From Caulobacter sp048541825 (GTDB lineage: Bacteria > Pseudomonadota > Alphaproteobacteria > Caulobacterales > Caulobacteraceae): 64,000 bases of DNA. The stretch lies in contig NZ_CP183332.1 in assembly GCF_048541825.1 (NCBI RefSeq), positions 3,100,001 through 3,164,000 on the forward strand. Direction: 5' to 3'. The translations under genes and the position numbers were made by a program. Shown piece by piece: positions 17,776 through 26,112 of this stretch; the first letter of the stretch is position 1; each line of letters opens with the position of its first letter. The notes below the pieces were generated by a model that ran no database searches, was not told the origin of the DNA, and was given only the letters and a program-made list of their open reading frames with translations.

Positions 17776-18320
17776 GAACTCGGTCGTTTCTCAATACTGC
17801 GGCCATCACCCGCCGCCAGGGCCTTGGTCAAGAGGCGGAGCCCCTTGGCGAGGTGTTTCTCGACCGTAGAGATGGACAGGTTCAACCTAACCGCTATCTG
17901 CCCGGGCGAAAGGCCGTACATTTTTCGCAAGGTCAGAACCTTGCGGCATTGGTCGGGCAAGCGCTCCAGCGCGGCAAGCACCAAGTCGAGCTCCTGTCGG
18001 GCGCTCGTCACAGCATAGGCGTCCGGCGCAGGATCGGCCAGCAGGTCCATTTCCAGCACCCCGATCTGACGAATCCCGACCACCTTGGCGCGGCGGAAAC
18101 GCTCGAAGGCCAGGTTGCGGATGATGGTCATCACAAAACGGTCAGGCGCCTCAAGCCGGCGCCAGTCGGCAACGCCCAGCACCTTCGCATAGGCCTCTTG
18201 AACCAGATCCTCGGCCTCAGCCTCGTCGCCGATCAGCTTGCGGGCATAGGCGCGATAGTTGCCAGCATAGGGCAATATGCGGGTCGCGAACCAACGATCT
18301 ATGTCACGCAGCCAGGCCAT
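17739..18320 (-). CDS. fecI: FecI-type ECF sigma factor
   Basis: 193 residues. Region 2 is visible at DEAEAEDLVQEAYAKVL and in the core-binding FVMTIIRNLAFERFRR; region 4 is at LERLPDQCRKVLTLRKMYGL and in the helix-turn-helix LSPGQIAVRLNLSISTVEKH. This places it in the FecI group, which normally transcribes the neighbouring receptor gene. Its 3' end overlaps fecR by 37 nt, implying tight co-expression. The C-terminal tail beyond region 4 is rich in Arg/Lys. Confidence 0.93.
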   Translation of the reverse strand: MAWLRDIDRWFATRILPYAGNYRAYARKLIGDEAEAEDLVQEAYAKVLGVADWRRLEAPDRFVMTIIRNLAFERFRRAKVVGIRQIGVLEMDLLADPAPDAYAVTSARQELDLVLAALERLPDQCRKVLTLRKMYGLSPGQIAVRLNLSISTVEKHLAKGLRLLTKALAAGDGRSIEKRPSSWPRRAIKTETH

Positions 18321-18490
18321 CTAGGGCGTCCCGTCACCCGAAATGCAGCCGGGTCGATGCCAAGCTGAACTAGCGCGATAGCGTGTCAGTTTGCTGACGG
18401 ACCAGGTCCACGCGGGTTTCCGATCAGCCGCTCCGTCGGCGTTCCTTCACTTCAGTGCCAGGCTTTCTGGTAATGGCACGATGTCGACAG

Positions 18491-18511
18491 GTCGACCTTC
18501 CCAAGGTCGAC
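18491..18511 (-). terminator. Hairpin downstream of the PPOX-like gene
   Basis: GTCGACCTT (18491-18499) pairs with AAGGTCGAC (18503-18511) across a CCC loop: a 9-bp stem. It lies 46 nt past the stop of the minus-strand PPOX-like gene and upstream of fecI. There is no T-run, so intrinsic termination is uncertain. It could also be an operator for fecI. The rest of 18321-18556 shows nothing recognisable. Confidence 0.35.
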
Positions 18512-18556
18512 GAAGCGCCAGATGCGTACATTGGCGCTCCTCCAGCAACAAGGCCT

Positions 18557-19141
18557 TCAGATCAGCGCCTCGAGCTCAGCAATACGGTCGCGAAGCGACT
18601 TTACCAGCTCATGCACACGCGACTCCGGGAAGCGCCGGGTAATGTGCTGGGGGCAATTCCAGTCGAAGCCTTGGACCTGGATGGTCCAGTAACGCTCCAC
18701 ACGCCTGCGCGCCGCGTCCGGGGCGTCGACATAGCCTTCCGGCTGCTCTGAGCTGACCGATGCCAGGCCAAAGATTTTCAACCGAACCTTCTGCTCGTAA
18801 TCCATCAGGAAGAGGCAAACCTTCGATGCTGCATCGATGTTGCCAAGGCTGATGTACTGACGGTTTCCGCGATAGTCGGGGAACACAAGGCGGCGGTCGT
18901 CCAGGGGCTGCAGAAACCCAATCGGCCCACCTCGGTGCTGGACATAGGGCCAACCGGTCTCACCGACCGTGGCGAGGTAAAAACTATCCCGCTCAAGGAT
19001 GAACGCGTCTTCCTGGGGCCCCAGAGCGTCGCTGAAGGCCGGGCCGGCGTCGAAGCCCTCATAGCCACGACGGCTCCCTTGCGCCTCCTGCGCAGCGATG
19101 ACGCCTGGCGTGAAAGCCAGCTCCATGAATCTATGTCCCAT
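18557..19141 (-). CDS. Pyridoxamine 5'-phosphate oxidase-like (split-barrel) flavoprotein
   Basis: 194 residues from the ATG at 19141, with a GGAGG ribosome site. It shows the split-barrel pattern of PPOX-related proteins: FYLATVGETGWPYVQHRGGPIGF, then LVFPDYRGNRQYISLGNI and KVCLFLMDYEQKVRLKIFG. The C-terminal stretch includes RVERYWTIQV. Members bind FMN or F420/haem, and their substrates vary. It is more like the general stress or nitroreductase-associated PPOX proteins than true PdxH. A second PPOX-like domain occurs in the fusion protein at 30072-32168. A SnoaL-like gene lies 28 nt upstream, probably in the same transcript. Confidence 0.85.
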   Translation of the reverse strand: MGHRFMELAFTPGVIAAQEAQGSRRGYEGFDAGPAFSDALGPQEDAFILERDSFYLATVGETGWPYVQHRGGPIGFLQPLDDRRLVFPDYRGNRQYISLGNIDAASKVCLFLMDYEQKVRLKIFGLASVSSEQPEGYVDAPDAARRRVERYWTIQVQGFDWNCPQHITRRFPESRVHELVKSLRDRIAELEALI

Positions 19142-19169
19142 GGGTCACTTCCTCCATTGCTACTGCGGA

Positions 19170-19634
19170 CTAGAGACCCAGATCAGATAACCCTGGATGG
19201 TCATCAGGACGCCGGCCTTGCGGCCATCGGAACAGCCGATCCTGCTCCTGGATCTCCAAATCGTTGATGCTGGCGATCCGCAGGCGCATCAGCCCCTCGC
19301 CGTCGAACTCCCAGTTCTCGTTGCCGTACGAGCGCCACCATTGACCGGCCGCGTCCTGCCATTCGTAGGCAAAGCGCACGGCGATGCGGTTGTCGGTGAA
19401 GGCCCAGAGCTCCTTGATGAGCCGATACTCGGCCTCGCGCTGCCATTTGCCGGTCAGGAAGCTGACGATCGCCGCCCGACCTTGCAGGAATTCGGCGCGG
19501 TTCCGCCAGACGCTGTCCTCAGTATAGGCCAGAGAGACAGCGTCCGGGTTCCGGGAGTTCCAGCCATCTTCCGCCATTCGCACTTTTTGGATGGCGCCAT
19601 CACGATCAAACGGCGGCAGCGGAGGGCGGGCCAT
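19170..19634 (-). CDS. NTF2/SnoaL-like protein (DUF1348)
   Basis: 154 residues. It matches the DUF1348 branch of the SnoaL/NTF2-like cone fold: MAEDGWNSRNPDAVSLAYTEDSVWRNR near the N-terminus, GKWQREAEYRLIKELW, then NRIAVRFAYEWQDAAGQWWRS and ENWEFDGEGLM. The function of this branch is unknown; the fold is often used by small isomerases or binding proteins. It precedes the PPOX-like gene by 28 nt, suggesting a two-gene operon. The ATG at 19634 has an AAAGG-type ribosome site. Confidence 0.85.
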   Translation of the reverse strand: MARPPLPPFDRDGAIQKVRMAEDGWNSRNPDAVSLAYTEDSVWRNRAEFLQGRAAIVSFLTGKWQREAEYRLIKELWAFTDNRIAVRFAYEWQDAAGQWWRSYGNENWEFDGEGLMRLRIASINDLEIQEQDRLFRWPQGRRPDDHPGLSDLGL

Positions 19635-20100
19635 GGATGTCTACCTTTGCATCGGAGTGGACGGCCGCGCTTCGGAGGGCCGAGAGGAAAGCCAAAGGGC
19701 GCGACCGCGACGGCCAGAACCCTGCAATGACCAGACACCAGAATCTGAGACGGGATAATCCGCCTTGTAGGCAATGATCAGTTTCAGCAGGCGAAACGGT
19801 CTTGACCGTCACGTCGAAAGATCTGCGTCCATTTACTACGGCTGTCATTAAGCCGGGGCCTCGCACCTTTCAGTTCAGCCCAAAACTTGGTGCAGGTTCC
19901 CGTGCGCGACAAGCCACGAGAGAAGACGCAGCGAGGCGCCGGATGCTCTCGGGATGAAACAATCAATTGCGCACAACGAGGCTTATTCACTGCCCCGCCA
20001 CCCCATACCTTGGCGACGGGTTCAGAGGCACACCGCCAATGCCCATCGATTTCCTAAAGGGCTCGGCGCCCAACGCCGGCCGACGCAACCGGAGACTACA
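19635..20100. other. Divergent intergenic region
   Basis: These 466 nt separate the minus-strand DUF1348/PPOX pair from the plus-strand YHS gene and must hold both promoters. No clear promoter, operator or small gene was recognised. A frame continuing upstream of the YHS start to 19954 has no protein-like features. Confidence 0.5.
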
Positions 20101-20595
20101 ATGTCCTATAAAGCCGCTCGCGCCATCATCGGCGCTGTCAGCCTGATGATTGCCGCCCCCGTCCTCACGACCCAGGCGCACGCCATCGTTCCGACTTCGA
20201 CGTCGGCCGTCAACACCGACACCGCCAATCTGGCCCTGCGCGGCTATGATCCGGTCGCCTATTTCAGCGCCGGCAAGCCGACCCTGGGCCAGGCCCGCTA
20301 TTCGACCAAGTTCAACGGCGCCACCTATCACTTCGCCTCGGCCGAGAGCCTGAAGATGTTCAAGGCCAGCCCCGCAGCCTATGCACCGCAATATGGTGGC
20401 TTCTGCGCCATGGGCGTGGCCCTGGAGAAGAAGCTCGATGGCGACCCGATGGTCTGGAAGGTCGTCGACAAGAAGCTCTACCTCAACGTCAATCAGGACG
20501 TATCCGTCGCCTGGGGCCGTGACATTCCGGGCAACCTCGTCAAGGCCGAGGAAAACTGGCCTGAGATCATGAGCAAGACCCCCGACAGCCTGTAG
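20101..20595 (+). CDS. Exported YHS-domain protein
   Basis: 164 residues from the ATG at 20101 (GGAG ribosome site at 20091). A signal peptide covers about residues 1-26 (ending AQAHA). The mature part begins LALRGYDPVAYFSAGKPTLG and continues with FNGATYHFASAESLKMFKA and YAPQYGGFCAMGVA, the YHS pattern also seen in exported copper- or haem-related proteins. The single Cys in GGFCAMG and nearby residues may bind a metal. It has no clear operon partner. A metal-handling role would fit the rest of the island but is not shown. Confidence 0.85.
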   Translation: MSYKAARAIIGAVSLMIAAPVLTTQAHAIVPTSTSAVNTDTANLALRGYDPVAYFSAGKPTLGQARYSTKFNGATYHFASAESLKMFKASPAAYAPQYGGFCAMGVALEKKLDGDPMVWKVVDKKLYLNVNQDVSVAWGRDIPGNLVKAEENWPEIMSKTPDSL

Positions 20596-20690
20596 TAGGC
20601 AGATCGGCAACCTCTTGTCGGACCGGTCAGGCCTTCTCCCCCCCTGCCCCCCCGTGGAAGGTCGATAGGGGAGCGCGAGGTCACCGCCCG

Positions 20691-20760
20691 CCCCCCCCCC
20701 CTTCTGGTCTGGTCCGGCGGACGCCCGGCGCCCCCAGGATGCTCAACATTGGGCATCCTG
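20691..20760. terminator. Poly-C tract and hairpin after the YHS gene
   Basis: A run of 11 C (20691-20701) is followed by the stem CAGGATGC (20735-20742) / GCATCCTG (20753-20760) with a 10-nt loop, flanked by CCCC and GGGG that could extend it. It lies between the YHS gene and the AhpD-like gene. A terminator or 5'-leader hairpin is possible; there is no U-run. Homopolymeric C tracts are slippage-prone but this one is not in a gene. Confidence 0.35.
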
Positions 20761-20809
20761 AAGGGGCGTCGGGTTTGTCGTTTCCATCTGATGAAAGTGA
20801 GCCTTCCCA

Positions 20810-21187
20810 ATGAAGCGGATTAGCCTGTCCTCGAGCCTGGACGCCCAGCTGGCGCTCGCCTTGTTGGCACGCTGCGTCTGTTGCGAGACGAGAGACAAAC
20901 TTGAGCAAGAGGCCCGGTCGGCAGGCTTGACGGGCGCGGAAATCGACGCGGCGTGGGCAGGCCGGAGTTTCGACGTCAAATGCTCGGCAGCCATAGGCTT
21001 TGCCCTGGCCGTGAGGTCTTTCAGCGAGATCGCGATCGCTACGAGTAGGACCCGCGCGCTACGCATGGGACTAACCCGCGAAGAGCTGGATCTTGTCGAG
21101 GCTCGGGCTTTGGAACTGGCTATGCTCGAGATCACAGTGGCCTCAAGGCCAGAACTTCTCGTTCCCCCGATCAAGACCCAGCACTAA
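20810..21187 (+). CDS. AhpD/carboxymuconolactone-decarboxylase-like small protein
   Basis: 125 residues. The central segment CVCCETRDKLEQEA, then GLTGAEIDAAWAGRSFDV and CSAAIGFALAVR, resembles the all-helical AhpD-like fold with a CxxC pair (C22 and C25) at the start of the active-site helix. If correct, it would be a thiol-dependent peroxidase or a related enzyme. The match is by pattern and weak. The LysR gene starts 106 nt downstream on the same strand and may regulate it. Confidence 0.5.
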   Translation: MKRISLSSSLDAQLALALLARCVCCETRDKLEQEARSAGLTGAEIDAAWAGRSFDVKCSAAIGFALAVRSFSEIAIATSRTRALRMGLTREELDLVEARALELAMLEITVASRPELLVPPIKTQH

Positions 21188-21293
21188 GGCAAAGGACGCG
21201 GGCTCGTCTGAACACCTGTCGAGGCGCCCCAGATGGACTTTGCGAAATTGCTAGTTAAAACTTTCGCCAGAAGATTCGGCGGAGAATTAAGAC

Positions 21294-22190
21294 GTGGCAC
21301 GCCTCCAGGCTATGCAGGTGTTTGTCAAAGTCGCCGAAAGCGGTGGATTTGCTGAAGCCGCTCGACAGCTGAATATGAGCCCGCCGGCGGTCACAAGAGC
21401 TGTAGCACTTCTCGAGGAAGGGCTGGGGGCTCGGCTATTTACACGCACGACGCGCGTGGTGCGCCTGACCGAAGTCGGCCAGCGCTACTTTGACGACTGC
21501 CAAAAAATTCTCTCATACATCGAAGAGGCCGACGCCGTGGCGTCGGGCGCCTACAGCGAGGCCAAGGGCAGCCTGACAGTCACCGCTTCCGTGCTGTTTG
21601 GACAGATGTACGTCATGCCAATCCTGCAGGAGTACTTGGAACAGAACAGTCAGGTCGTTGGCAAGTCGCTGTTTCTCGACCGGGTCACCAATCTTGTTGA
21701 AGAAGGCGTCGATGTGGCCCTGCGCATCGGCCACCTCAGCGACTCCGGCCTTGCGGCCATTCGCGTTGGCCAGGTGCGGCGGGTGATCTGCGGTTCTCCG
21801 AAATACTTCGAGCAACATGGGGCCCCTAGCGTACCCCAGGATCTGGCTGGACATCGGATTGTCGCGGCGACGAGCGCGTGGACTAATCTAGAGTGGCGGT
21901 TTGGTCGCGAGCGCAAGGTTTCGACCATGGTCGAGCCTCGCCTTTTCTGTAACAGCAACCAGGCCGTTATCGATGCCGCTCGGTCGGGGTGGGGGCTGAC
22001 TCGCATCCTGTCCTACCAAATCGGCGCAGAACTGCGCGATGGTGACCTGCAGATCGTGCTGGCCGACTACGAGGAAGAGCCGTTGCCTATCCACGTGGTC
22101 CACCCAGAGGGTCGGCGGGCCTCAGCCAAGGTGCGCGCCTTCGTCGATCTTGCCGTGGACCGGCTAAGGGCCAACCGTCTGCTCAACTAG
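21294..22190 (+). CDS. LysR-family transcriptional regulator
   Basis: 298 residues from a GTG at 21294 preceded by GGAGAA. The N-terminal winged helix-turn-helix is clear (MQVFVKVAESGGFAEAARQL, SPPAVTRAVALLEEGLGARLF). A periplasmic-binding-protein-like effector domain follows (LTVTASVLFGQMYVMPIL, DVALRIGHLSDSGL). It belongs to the CrgA/DhcR-like group that often controls redox or aromatic-compound genes. The effector is unknown. Nearby candidates are the AhpD-like gene upstream and the divergent-tail bufferin operon downstream; no operator was identified. Confidence 0.92.
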   Translation: MARLQAMQVFVKVAESGGFAEAARQLNMSPPAVTRAVALLEEGLGARLFTRTTRVVRLTEVGQRYFDDCQKILSYIEEADAVASGAYSEAKGSLTVTASVLFGQMYVMPILQEYLEQNSQVVGKSLFLDRVTNLVEEGVDVALRIGHLSDSGLAAIRVGQVRRVICGSPKYFEQHGAPSVPQDLAGHRIVAATSAWTNLEWRFGRERKVSTMVEPRLFCNSNQAVIDAARSGWGLTRILSYQIGAELRDGDLQIVLADYEEEPLPIHVVHPEGRRASAKVRAFVDLAVDRLRANRLLN

Positions 22191-22271
22191 GGCGCCTCAG
22201 ATCTTACGGCTCCAAAGAGATCGAACCTTGCCCTGGATGGCGGCCCGTTCGGCCGCACCTTGAGATCAGCG

Positions 22272-22817
22272 TCACGCCAGCACCGTCTTGGCGACCAGTG
22301 ACCGATAGGGCCCCTGGTCCCACTCCGCCCCACGCGGCAGCCGCGCCACCTCGCGCGCCCCTCGGTCGATCAGAACCGAGAAAGGGAAACCAAGGGCGCC
22401 GTAGCTCTTGGTGAGCTTGTTGTCCTTGGCCAGATAGGGCGTCAAATGCGCGAAGCGATCTCCCCAGAACTCGTCAACCGCCAGCCAGCCACGTCCGTCG
22501 AACGAGACCGGAAGGACCGCAAGGTCGGAGGCAAACACAGCAGCCAGTCGGTCCAGACTCGGCATTTCTATGCGGCAAGGGCCACACCAGGTTGCCCACA
22601 GGTTCAGGAGGACGACGCGGCCGCGAAAGTCGGCGACCTGCCTCTCCCGGCCCTGCCGATCAGTGAACTTCCCAGTCGCAGCGGCACGTCCAGAAAACCC
22701 GTGGACGAGCGGCGGGGAACCAAGACCGCTGAGGTTCGTCTGAGCCTCGGCCGCCCCGGCGCCGGCCAGGGCGGCAAGGCCAAACACGGCACGCCGGCTA
22801 ATAGATGGACCGGTCAT
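22272..22817 (-). CDS. Tat-exported TlpA-like thioredoxin at the end of the bufferin operon
   Basis: 181 residues from the ATG at 22817, which overlaps the DoxX stop (ATGA). The N-terminus has a twin-arginine motif (SISRRAVFGLA) and a signal ending GAAEAQ. The redoxin fold has the active site W-C78-G-P-C81 in LWATWCGPCRIEMPSL and a cis-proline region GFPFSVLID. TlpA-like proteins reduce periplasmic disulfides or assist metal insertion. In the operon it may keep bufferin or partner cysteines reduced before modification or copper binding (inference). It is the last gene of a five-gene coupled unit. Confidence 0.88.
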   Translation of the reverse strand: MTGPSISRRAVFGLAALAGAGAAEAQTNLSGLGSPPLVHGFSGRAAATGKFTDRQGRERQVADFRGRVVLLNLWATWCGPCRIEMPSLDRLAAVFASDLAVLPVSFDGRGWLAVDEFWGDRFAHLTPYLAKDNKLTKSYGALGFPFSVLIDRGAREVARLPRGAEWDQGPYRSLVAKTVLA

Positions 22818-23287
22818 CGGGCGAAGCGCGTCCGCAACAGGTGATCGACCGAAATCGCGCCCGGGCCCTGGACCAGGATGGCTGCGGCCATCGCGAACCA
22901 CCCCAGATGTACGCCCAGAAAGGCGTCCGGGTAGACAAAGAGCTGGATGACCAGGGTCATCACAAAGATCCCGAGGGCGGAAGCGCGTGTCGCCAGGCCC
23001 ACAAAGAGGCTCAAGGCAAAGGCATGCTCGGCATAGGTGGCCAGATGAGCGGCCAGATCGGGGTCGATCAAGGGCAGCCGATACTCTTCGGCAAAGAGGA
23101 ACTTGGCGCTGTCGGAGACCGTCAGCAGACCTTCAACCTTGGTGCGGGCAGAGGTCCAGAACACACCCGCTAGGCCCCAGCGCAACAACAGGCGCGGCAC
23201 GCTGGGCGGGACGAGGTCAAGCGTCGTGTCCAGGCGACGGAGGGACCGCGAGATGAAGTTATCGTCCGTATACGAGTTATTGTGCAT
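22814..23287 (-). CDS. DoxX-family membrane protein of the bufferin operon (BufD-like)
   Basis: 157 residues from the ATG at 23287, which overlaps the bufC-like stop by 11 nt. Four hydrophobic segments are visible, beginning with VPRLLLRWGLAGVFWTSARTK, then HLATYAEHAFALSLFVGLA, ALGIFVMTLVIQLFVYP and WFAMAAAILVQG, as in DoxX/SURF4-like proteins. The YPDAF and GPGAIS loops fit the family. In known bufferin operons a DoxX protein accompanies BufA, BufB and BufC; its role is unknown, possibly quinone-linked redox. Its stop overlaps the thioredoxin start. Confidence 0.87.
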   Translation of the reverse strand: MHNNSYTDDNFISRSLRRLDTTLDLVPPSVPRLLLRWGLAGVFWTSARTKVEGLLTVSDSAKFLFAEEYRLPLIDPDLAAHLATYAEHAFALSLFVGLATRASALGIFVMTLVIQLFVYPDAFLGVHLGWFAMAAAILVQGPGAISVDHLLRTRFAR

Positions 23288-24002
23288 CGATCTTGCTTTC
23301 ATTGATGAGGACAAGGGCTTGCAGGTCGAGCAAGCGCCGAATGGCTTGGGCCGCAGCAGGTGCTGCATCAGGGCCCAGGGATTCGAGGGCCGTTTCGAGT
23401 GAGGCGGGGTTTCGAAACACGTCCGCTATGGCAGCCTCGGTGTCGTCCAGAGCATGGGCTCCGACCGTGTGCGCATCGCGCACGATCAGGCCGTTCTCCG
23501 GGCGCCAGTCGAGTCCCGCCAGGTCTTCACCGGTCTTGTGAGCTTGCCAGATAGAGACAATTGGATAGGGCGATCGGATCAACTGGGTAGAGCCGCGCCA
23601 CCGCAGCTGGCTTTCGACCCCAAGCGCCGTGAGATTCCCGGCCGGGTCATCGCCCTCGTCGCTGGCGTAGAAGGCCTGAACAAGCACGTACTCAAGCCTG
23701 GCGACATCGGCCAGGTAAGGAACCGGAGCGGCGGGTCCAAAACGTCCGATGAATTCGGCAAAGCTCTCGCCATAGTCGCGCAGAAGGCGCGAGGTAGGCG
23801 GCGTGAGCTCCAAATAATCCTGCGCCATCGCGCGGAAGAACCCCTCGCCCACCAGTTGCTCAACGACCGGGAAGCTCTGCGCCAGGGCTCGCAAAAGCGC
23901 CTGCCGATAGTTGTTGCGGTAGATCTCGAACGCTGGGCTGATCTCCGGAGGCAGCGGCCCGCTCGCCAGCACAGCTTGGGCGATGCGCGCAATCTCAGAC
24001 AT
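23277..24002 (-). CDS. bufC: BufC-like partner of the MNIO enzyme (DUF2063)
   Basis: 241 residues from the ATG at 24002, overlapping the bufB stop by 8 nt. The N-terminal DUF2063 pattern is visible: ISPAFEIYRNNYRQALLRAL, FPVVEQLVGEGFFRAMAQDYL and SRLLRDYGESFAEFIG, followed by LADVARLEYVLVQAFYA. These proteins pair with DUF692 enzymes and are thought to bind and present the precursor peptide. The C-terminal half has a winged-helix-like region including TLLDLQ-type helices. An in-frame GTG at 24011 is an alternative start. Confidence 0.88.
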   Translation of the reverse strand: MSEIARIAQAVLASGPLPPEISPAFEIYRNNYRQALLRALAQSFPVVEQLVGEGFFRAMAQDYLELTPPTSRLLRDYGESFAEFIGRFGPAAPVPYLADVARLEYVLVQAFYASDEGDDPAGNLTALGVESQLRWRGSTQLIRSPYPIVSIWQAHKTGEDLAGLDWRPENGLIVRDAHTVGAHALDDTEAAIADVFRNPASLETALESLGPDAAPAAAQAIRRLLDLQALVLINESKIDAQ

Positions 24003-24906
24003 GATCCGCACCGATCTGGCCCATCAGGCGCCGGGCGTGCCGCAATTCCGCTAGCAAGGTTTCGAAGGGCGGGACGTCATTGTCCCTCTCGATCAGCGTC
24101 GGACGCGCGCCGATACGCGCCATCAGGTCGACATAGAGCGCCCAGACGGGATCGGCGACTGGGGCGCCATGGCTGTCGAGCAGCTTTCTCCCGTCCATCT
24201 CGAGCAGTACGCTCTCATGGCCGGCAAGGTGAATTTCGCCGATCTGATCAACCGGGAAGTTGTGAAGATAGTGAGCTGCGCAGAACCCGAGATTCTGGGC
24301 CGAGACGTAGACATTGTTGATGTCCAGCAGCAGGCCGCAACCGGTGCGTTCGGTCAGGCGCTGAAGAAACTCGGTCTCTTCAAGCTCGCCTCCGGCCAGG
24401 TGATAGTACCGAGCTGGATTCTCCAGCAAGATTGCGCGGCCCAGCACGTCCTGAACGGCTTCAATATGATCGCCGACCCGATTGAGCGCTGCAGGACTAT
24501 AGGCGATTGGCAGCAGGTCGTTGAAGTAGACCCCTTCATGTGACGACCAGGCCAGATGCTCCGAAACCGCCGCCGGCCGAACCCAGTCGACCAGCGCCTT
24601 CAGGGCGCCCAAGTGCGCGCGGTCGGGTGGCTCGTTTCCGCCGAGCGAGAGTGCAACCCCGTGCAGGGAGATGGGATAGGTCTCGGCGAGCCGCTCGAGC
24701 AAGGCCCGCGCCGGGCCGCCGGCGGCCATATAGTTTTCTGCGTGGACCTCCAGAAAGCCGACTTCGGCGCTGCCCTCAAGCAGCGCCGTGGCGTGCTCGC
24801 GCCGAAGGCTAAGCCCCACGGCGACGGGCAAGAGCCCGCCGCCCGCCGAACGCTCGCGGCGCACGGGAATTCCCAAACGCGTCGGAATGTCAGGTGGAGT
24901 AGACAA
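23995..24906 (-). CDS. bufB: MNIO (DUF692) maturation enzyme of the bufferin operon
   Basis: 303 residues from a TTG at 24906, four nt after the bufA stop with a GAAGG ribosome site inside bufA; an ATG at 24951 inside bufA is an alternative. DUF692 enzymes are multinuclear non-haem iron oxidases that modify cysteines of peptide precursors. Visible metal-site blocks are FLEVHAENYM, PISLHGVALSLGG, VSEHLAWSS, LLENPARYY, LLLDINNVYVSAQN, GEIHLAGHE and PTLIERDND. The conserved His/Glu/Asp residues are all present, so it should be active. The adjacent precursor gene supplies its substrate. Confidence 0.9.
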   Translation of the reverse strand: MSTPPDIPTRLGIPVRRERSAGGGLLPVAVGLSLRREHATALLEGSAEVGFLEVHAENYMAAGGPARALLERLAETYPISLHGVALSLGGNEPPDRAHLGALKALVDWVRPAAVSEHLAWSSHEGVYFNDLLPIAYSPAALNRVGDHIEAVQDVLGRAILLENPARYYHLAGGELEETEFLQRLTERTGCGLLLDINNVYVSAQNLGFCAAHYLHNFPVDQIGEIHLAGHESVLLEMDGRKLLDSHGAPVADPVWALYVDLMARIGARPTLIERDNDVPPFETLLAELRHARRLMGQIGADHV

Positions 24907-24910
24907 AGGC

Positions 24911-25204
24911 CTATGCCTTCGGCTTAGCCGTAAAGGCGCTGAGTTGGCCAAGGCCCGTCGCCGAGGTCGGCGATTTCATCGTAGTGCAGGTCCCCTTGGG
25001 AACGAGCGTCCAGGCATTGGCCTGATAGTCGATCTTGGAGGTCCCAGCACATGACGTCCCGGGGCCTGCCGCACAGTCATTGTGTCCGGCGAGAGAAACC
25101 CCAAAGCACTTTTCACGCGCAGGCCGCTCGGCTGCGGAGGCAACCATCGGGGTCAGGGCGACAGCGAGCACACCGGCCAGGAAGGCCGAACGGCTAATCG
25201 ACAT
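24911..25204 (-). CDS. bufA: Bufferin precursor BufA (DUF2282, copper-binding RiPP)
   Basis: 97 residues from the ATG at 25204 (GGAG ribosome site). A signal peptide covers residues 1-24 (AVALTPMVASAA). The mature part is the DUF2282 core with four cysteines, C33, C44, C52 and C73, within EKCFGVSLAGHNDC, AAGPGTSCAGTS and LVPKGTC. In studied bufferins such cysteines are partly turned into heterocycles by BufB and the product chelates copper in the periplasm. The upstream region (25205-25410) contains a CTAACC/CAAACG pair (minus strand, about 25404 and 25381) that loosely resembles the ECF (SigF-type) promoter known for such operons; this is weak. Confidence 0.9.
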   Translation of the reverse strand: MSISRSAFLAGVLAVALTPMVASAAERPAREKCFGVSLAGHNDCAAGPGTSCAGTSKIDYQANAWTLVPKGTCTTMKSPTSATGLGQLSAFTAKPKA

Positions 25205-26112
25205 TGTAATCTCCATCGTGAAGTCTGCGATTGGCGAAGACAGTCAAAAGGACCGCCACGCAGACGCTGACACCGAGGAGAAAGATCTGATCGTTCGGGC
25301 TAGGCGTTTTCAGAACATTCTGCGCCTTGCCTCACCGCAACACTTTACTTGAAGTGCTCGCAGCCAGGCCCCTTACGTTTGATGAAACAAAGACTGCAGG
25401 TTAGGCGCTGCCGTCTCGTTTCACTCCGCAAACCCTTCTCGCTCGGCTTGTGCGCCGGGAATGAAGATAGGCCGCTGTTCCTGCCGCGATAACATATGCG
25501 AAAAGAGAGTGTGTCTTTCACTGTGCGCAACAGTTGGGCTACCGGGAGCGACATGGTCGTTGGCTGCCAAAGGCGCTTCCACACTTGAAGCAGGCCAATC
25601 ACCGCCCGCTCCCAAGGGCGGAGAGCATTTCACCCGCGCCACACCCCAGATCGAGCGCCTTGACCATCCCGACAGTCAAACCGGCCGGCTAAGGATCCGA
25701 GCACGGCTTGAACCTGCCTGACCAGTGGCCGCCTCGGCGCTCGCCTGGACGTCAAATCCTGGCCAATCTTCAAGGCTGGTCATCCGCTCCGCCCGCTGAT
25801 TTTCAGCCAAGATCGCCGCCCCCTGATCCGGCCCCGCGCGTTCGGCAGGATGGAGGCCCGGCCGCAATGCCGGCCATCCCAAATTCTGGAATGGTGTGTT
25901 CCGAAATAACCCTATTCCGAGCGGCGAACGAACCATCGAAGTTGCCAGGCACTGGGCGATGGGTTCCGGCAAAGCGTCACGATCAGCGAGGTTTCAAGGC
26001 TCTTCTTGGCCTCACACAACGCTTGGTCGTCGCCGGCGGCCAGCCATCGCTCCGAACGTTCCGCAACCGGCAGAGCTGGGCGTGCGGCCGCTCCGATAAG
26101 AACAGGTGACAC
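25205..26112. other. Long gene-poor stretch upstream of bufA and cynS
   Basis: About 900 nt separate the divergent bufA and cynS genes. No intact gene was recognised on either strand; the open frames here lack motifs and convincing starts. It must contain both promoters. A minus-strand CTAACC near 25399-25404 is the only promoter-like hint for bufA. The size suggests lost genes or a large control region. Confidence 0.5.

Noticed and set aside
18455..18751. A 98-codon plus-strand gene before the PPOX-like gene
   Set aside because: Most of it is antisense to the PPOX-like gene, with no ribosome site or motif.
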